DNA from: Firmicutes bacterium CAG:631
GTDB lineage: Bacteria; Bacillota_I; Bacilli_A; RFN20; CAG-631
Direction: 5' to 3'
Assembly: GCA_000433015.1 (NCBI GenBank)
Contig: HF998022.1
Coordinates: 70,350-83,714 of the forward strand
DNA: 13,365 nt
Position numbers and translations under genes: made by a program. Below the pieces are notes generated by a model, which was given only the letters and a program-made list of their open reading frames with translations, did not search any database and had not been told where the DNA came from. Shown piece after piece: positions 12,913 to 13,365 of this stretch; the first letter of the stretch is position 1, and the number at the start of each line of letters is the position of its first letter.

Positions 12913-12940
12913 TGCACCGAAGTGCATGATTATTATATCA
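12913..12940 (-). promoter_or_regulatory. Minus-strand extended -10 promoter and 5' UUCG hairpin
   Basis: TGA-TATAAT on the minus strand (12940-12932) has no clear -35. The predicted start near 12925 falls at the foot of TGCAC-TTCG-GTGCA (12926-12913), a stem with the very stable C(UUCG)G tetraloop. This would cap the 5' end of the small peptide mRNA. Confidence 0.45.
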
Positions 12941-12995
12941 TTCCATTTTAAATAAATAAAAGTTTTTTTCTATCTTCAATCATTCTATTTATCTT

Positions 12996-13017
12996 AGGAC
13001 CTTTGGGTCCTTTTTTT
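12996..13017 (+). terminator. Intrinsic terminator with no visible upstream gene
   Basis: AGGACC (12996-13001), loop TTTG, GGTCCT (13006-13011), then T7. No plus-strand gene is visible between the small RNA and this site, so it may be an orphan left after loss of a gene. Confidence 0.75.
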
Positions 13018-13024
13018 ATTAAAT

Positions 13025-13336
13025 AAAAATACTTTTAAATGCGCCTACAACATAAGTTGGGACCCTTTATAACCCCAACTTATATTGCCCATATTCGGAA
13101 AAGCCTAGCCCTTTTCCGCGTACGTTATAGCTATATCTTTTTTTATTTTTTTTGCCCCCTTATTGTGATGCTCCCCGTCAAAAAGGTAAAGGGCTGCATC
13201 CGTTTCACTCCTCGACCGCTTCGCTCGTCCCTTTACTTTTACGGCGGAAGGCTGACGGGAGGAGCATCTCAAGTTTGGTGTCAAAAAAAATAAAAAAAAA
13301 TGTAATGGAACGGTCTTTGCATTTAAAAGTATTTTT
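13025..13336. mobile_element. 312-bp element of nested inverted repeats, MITE-like
   Basis: Ends are a perfect 18-bp inverted repeat (13025-13042; 13319-13336, GCATTTAAAAGTATTTTT). Inside are hairpins 13052-13061/13074-13083 and 13096-13103/13111-13118. A long composite stem follows: 13138-13153/13283-13298 (T/A-rich, 16 bp), 13167-13180/13253-13268 (14 bp with a 2-nt bulge) and 13186-13193/13229-13236 (8 bp). It is GC-richer than its surroundings and has no ribosome-site-backed gene. TTAAA occurs at both edges (13019-13023, 13336-13340), weak as a target duplication. Alternatives are a structured RNA or an origin-type DNA structure. Confidence 0.6.
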
Positions 13337-13346
13337 TAAACTTTAA

Positions 13347-13354
13347 GGGGGGGG
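13347..13354 (+). other. G8 homopolymer near the window edge
   Basis: Eight G in a row follow AA, then TGATAG. It could be part of a ribosome site for a gene starting beyond the window (GTG at 13354 is open to the edge) or a slippage-prone tract. Too little sequence follows to tell. Confidence 0.3.
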
Positions 13355-13365
13355 TGATAGACCAA

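Noticed and set aside
13039..13346. Two 64-84 codon frames inside the terminal element
   Set aside because: They run through the hairpin arms, overlap each other in different frames, have no ribosome site and no family resemblance.

Overview
The window reads as chromosomal DNA of a low-GC Firmicute, probably a gut-associated member of the Bacilli or Erysipelotrichia. The evidence is the AT-rich sequence, strong GGAGG-type ribosome binding sites, LdhA- and iron-alcohol-dehydrogenase-type fermentation genes, lipoproteins with lipoboxes, and compact intrinsic terminators. All eleven confident protein genes end in TAA or TAG. The genus cannot be fixed from the sequence alone.

Left part (1-5160, all minus strand): a core-metabolism block. 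It holds ldhA followed by a nitroreductase as one operon, a SAM methyltransferase, a four-helix membrane protein with a CxxC motif, and a cupin/iron alcohol dehydrogenase pair. Next come two minus-strand tRNA genes, tRNA-Pro(CGG) and tRNA-Ser(GCT), with promoters and terminators. A doubtful 76-residue membrane ORF lies between them.

Centre (5882-8966, plus strand): a tight three-gene cluster of NCS2 purine permease, a lipid-anchored barnase-type ribonuclease and ribokinase, followed by tRNA-Val(GAC). The three activities fit one job: cut RNA outside the cell, import the purine base, and phosphorylate the ribose. The ribonuclease keeps every barnase catalytic residue, and no barstar gene is visible.

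Right part (8967-13365): accessory DNA. A lipoprotein gene of unlike composition sits behind a promoter flanked by a perfect 12-bp inverted repeat, the layout of an invertible promoter. Further on, a 33-bp tandem repeat precedes an AlbA_2/HATPase_c_4/winged-helix protein and repeats, at the DNA level, the linker codons of that same protein. Behind it are an XRE-repressor relic with a transposase fragment inside it, and a strong promoter driving a probable ~130-nt structured RNA. That RNA converges on a 22-codon membrane-peptide ORF, so the pair may be a type I toxin-antitoxin system. The window closes with a 312-bp GC-richer element of nested inverted repeats that has no convincing gene.
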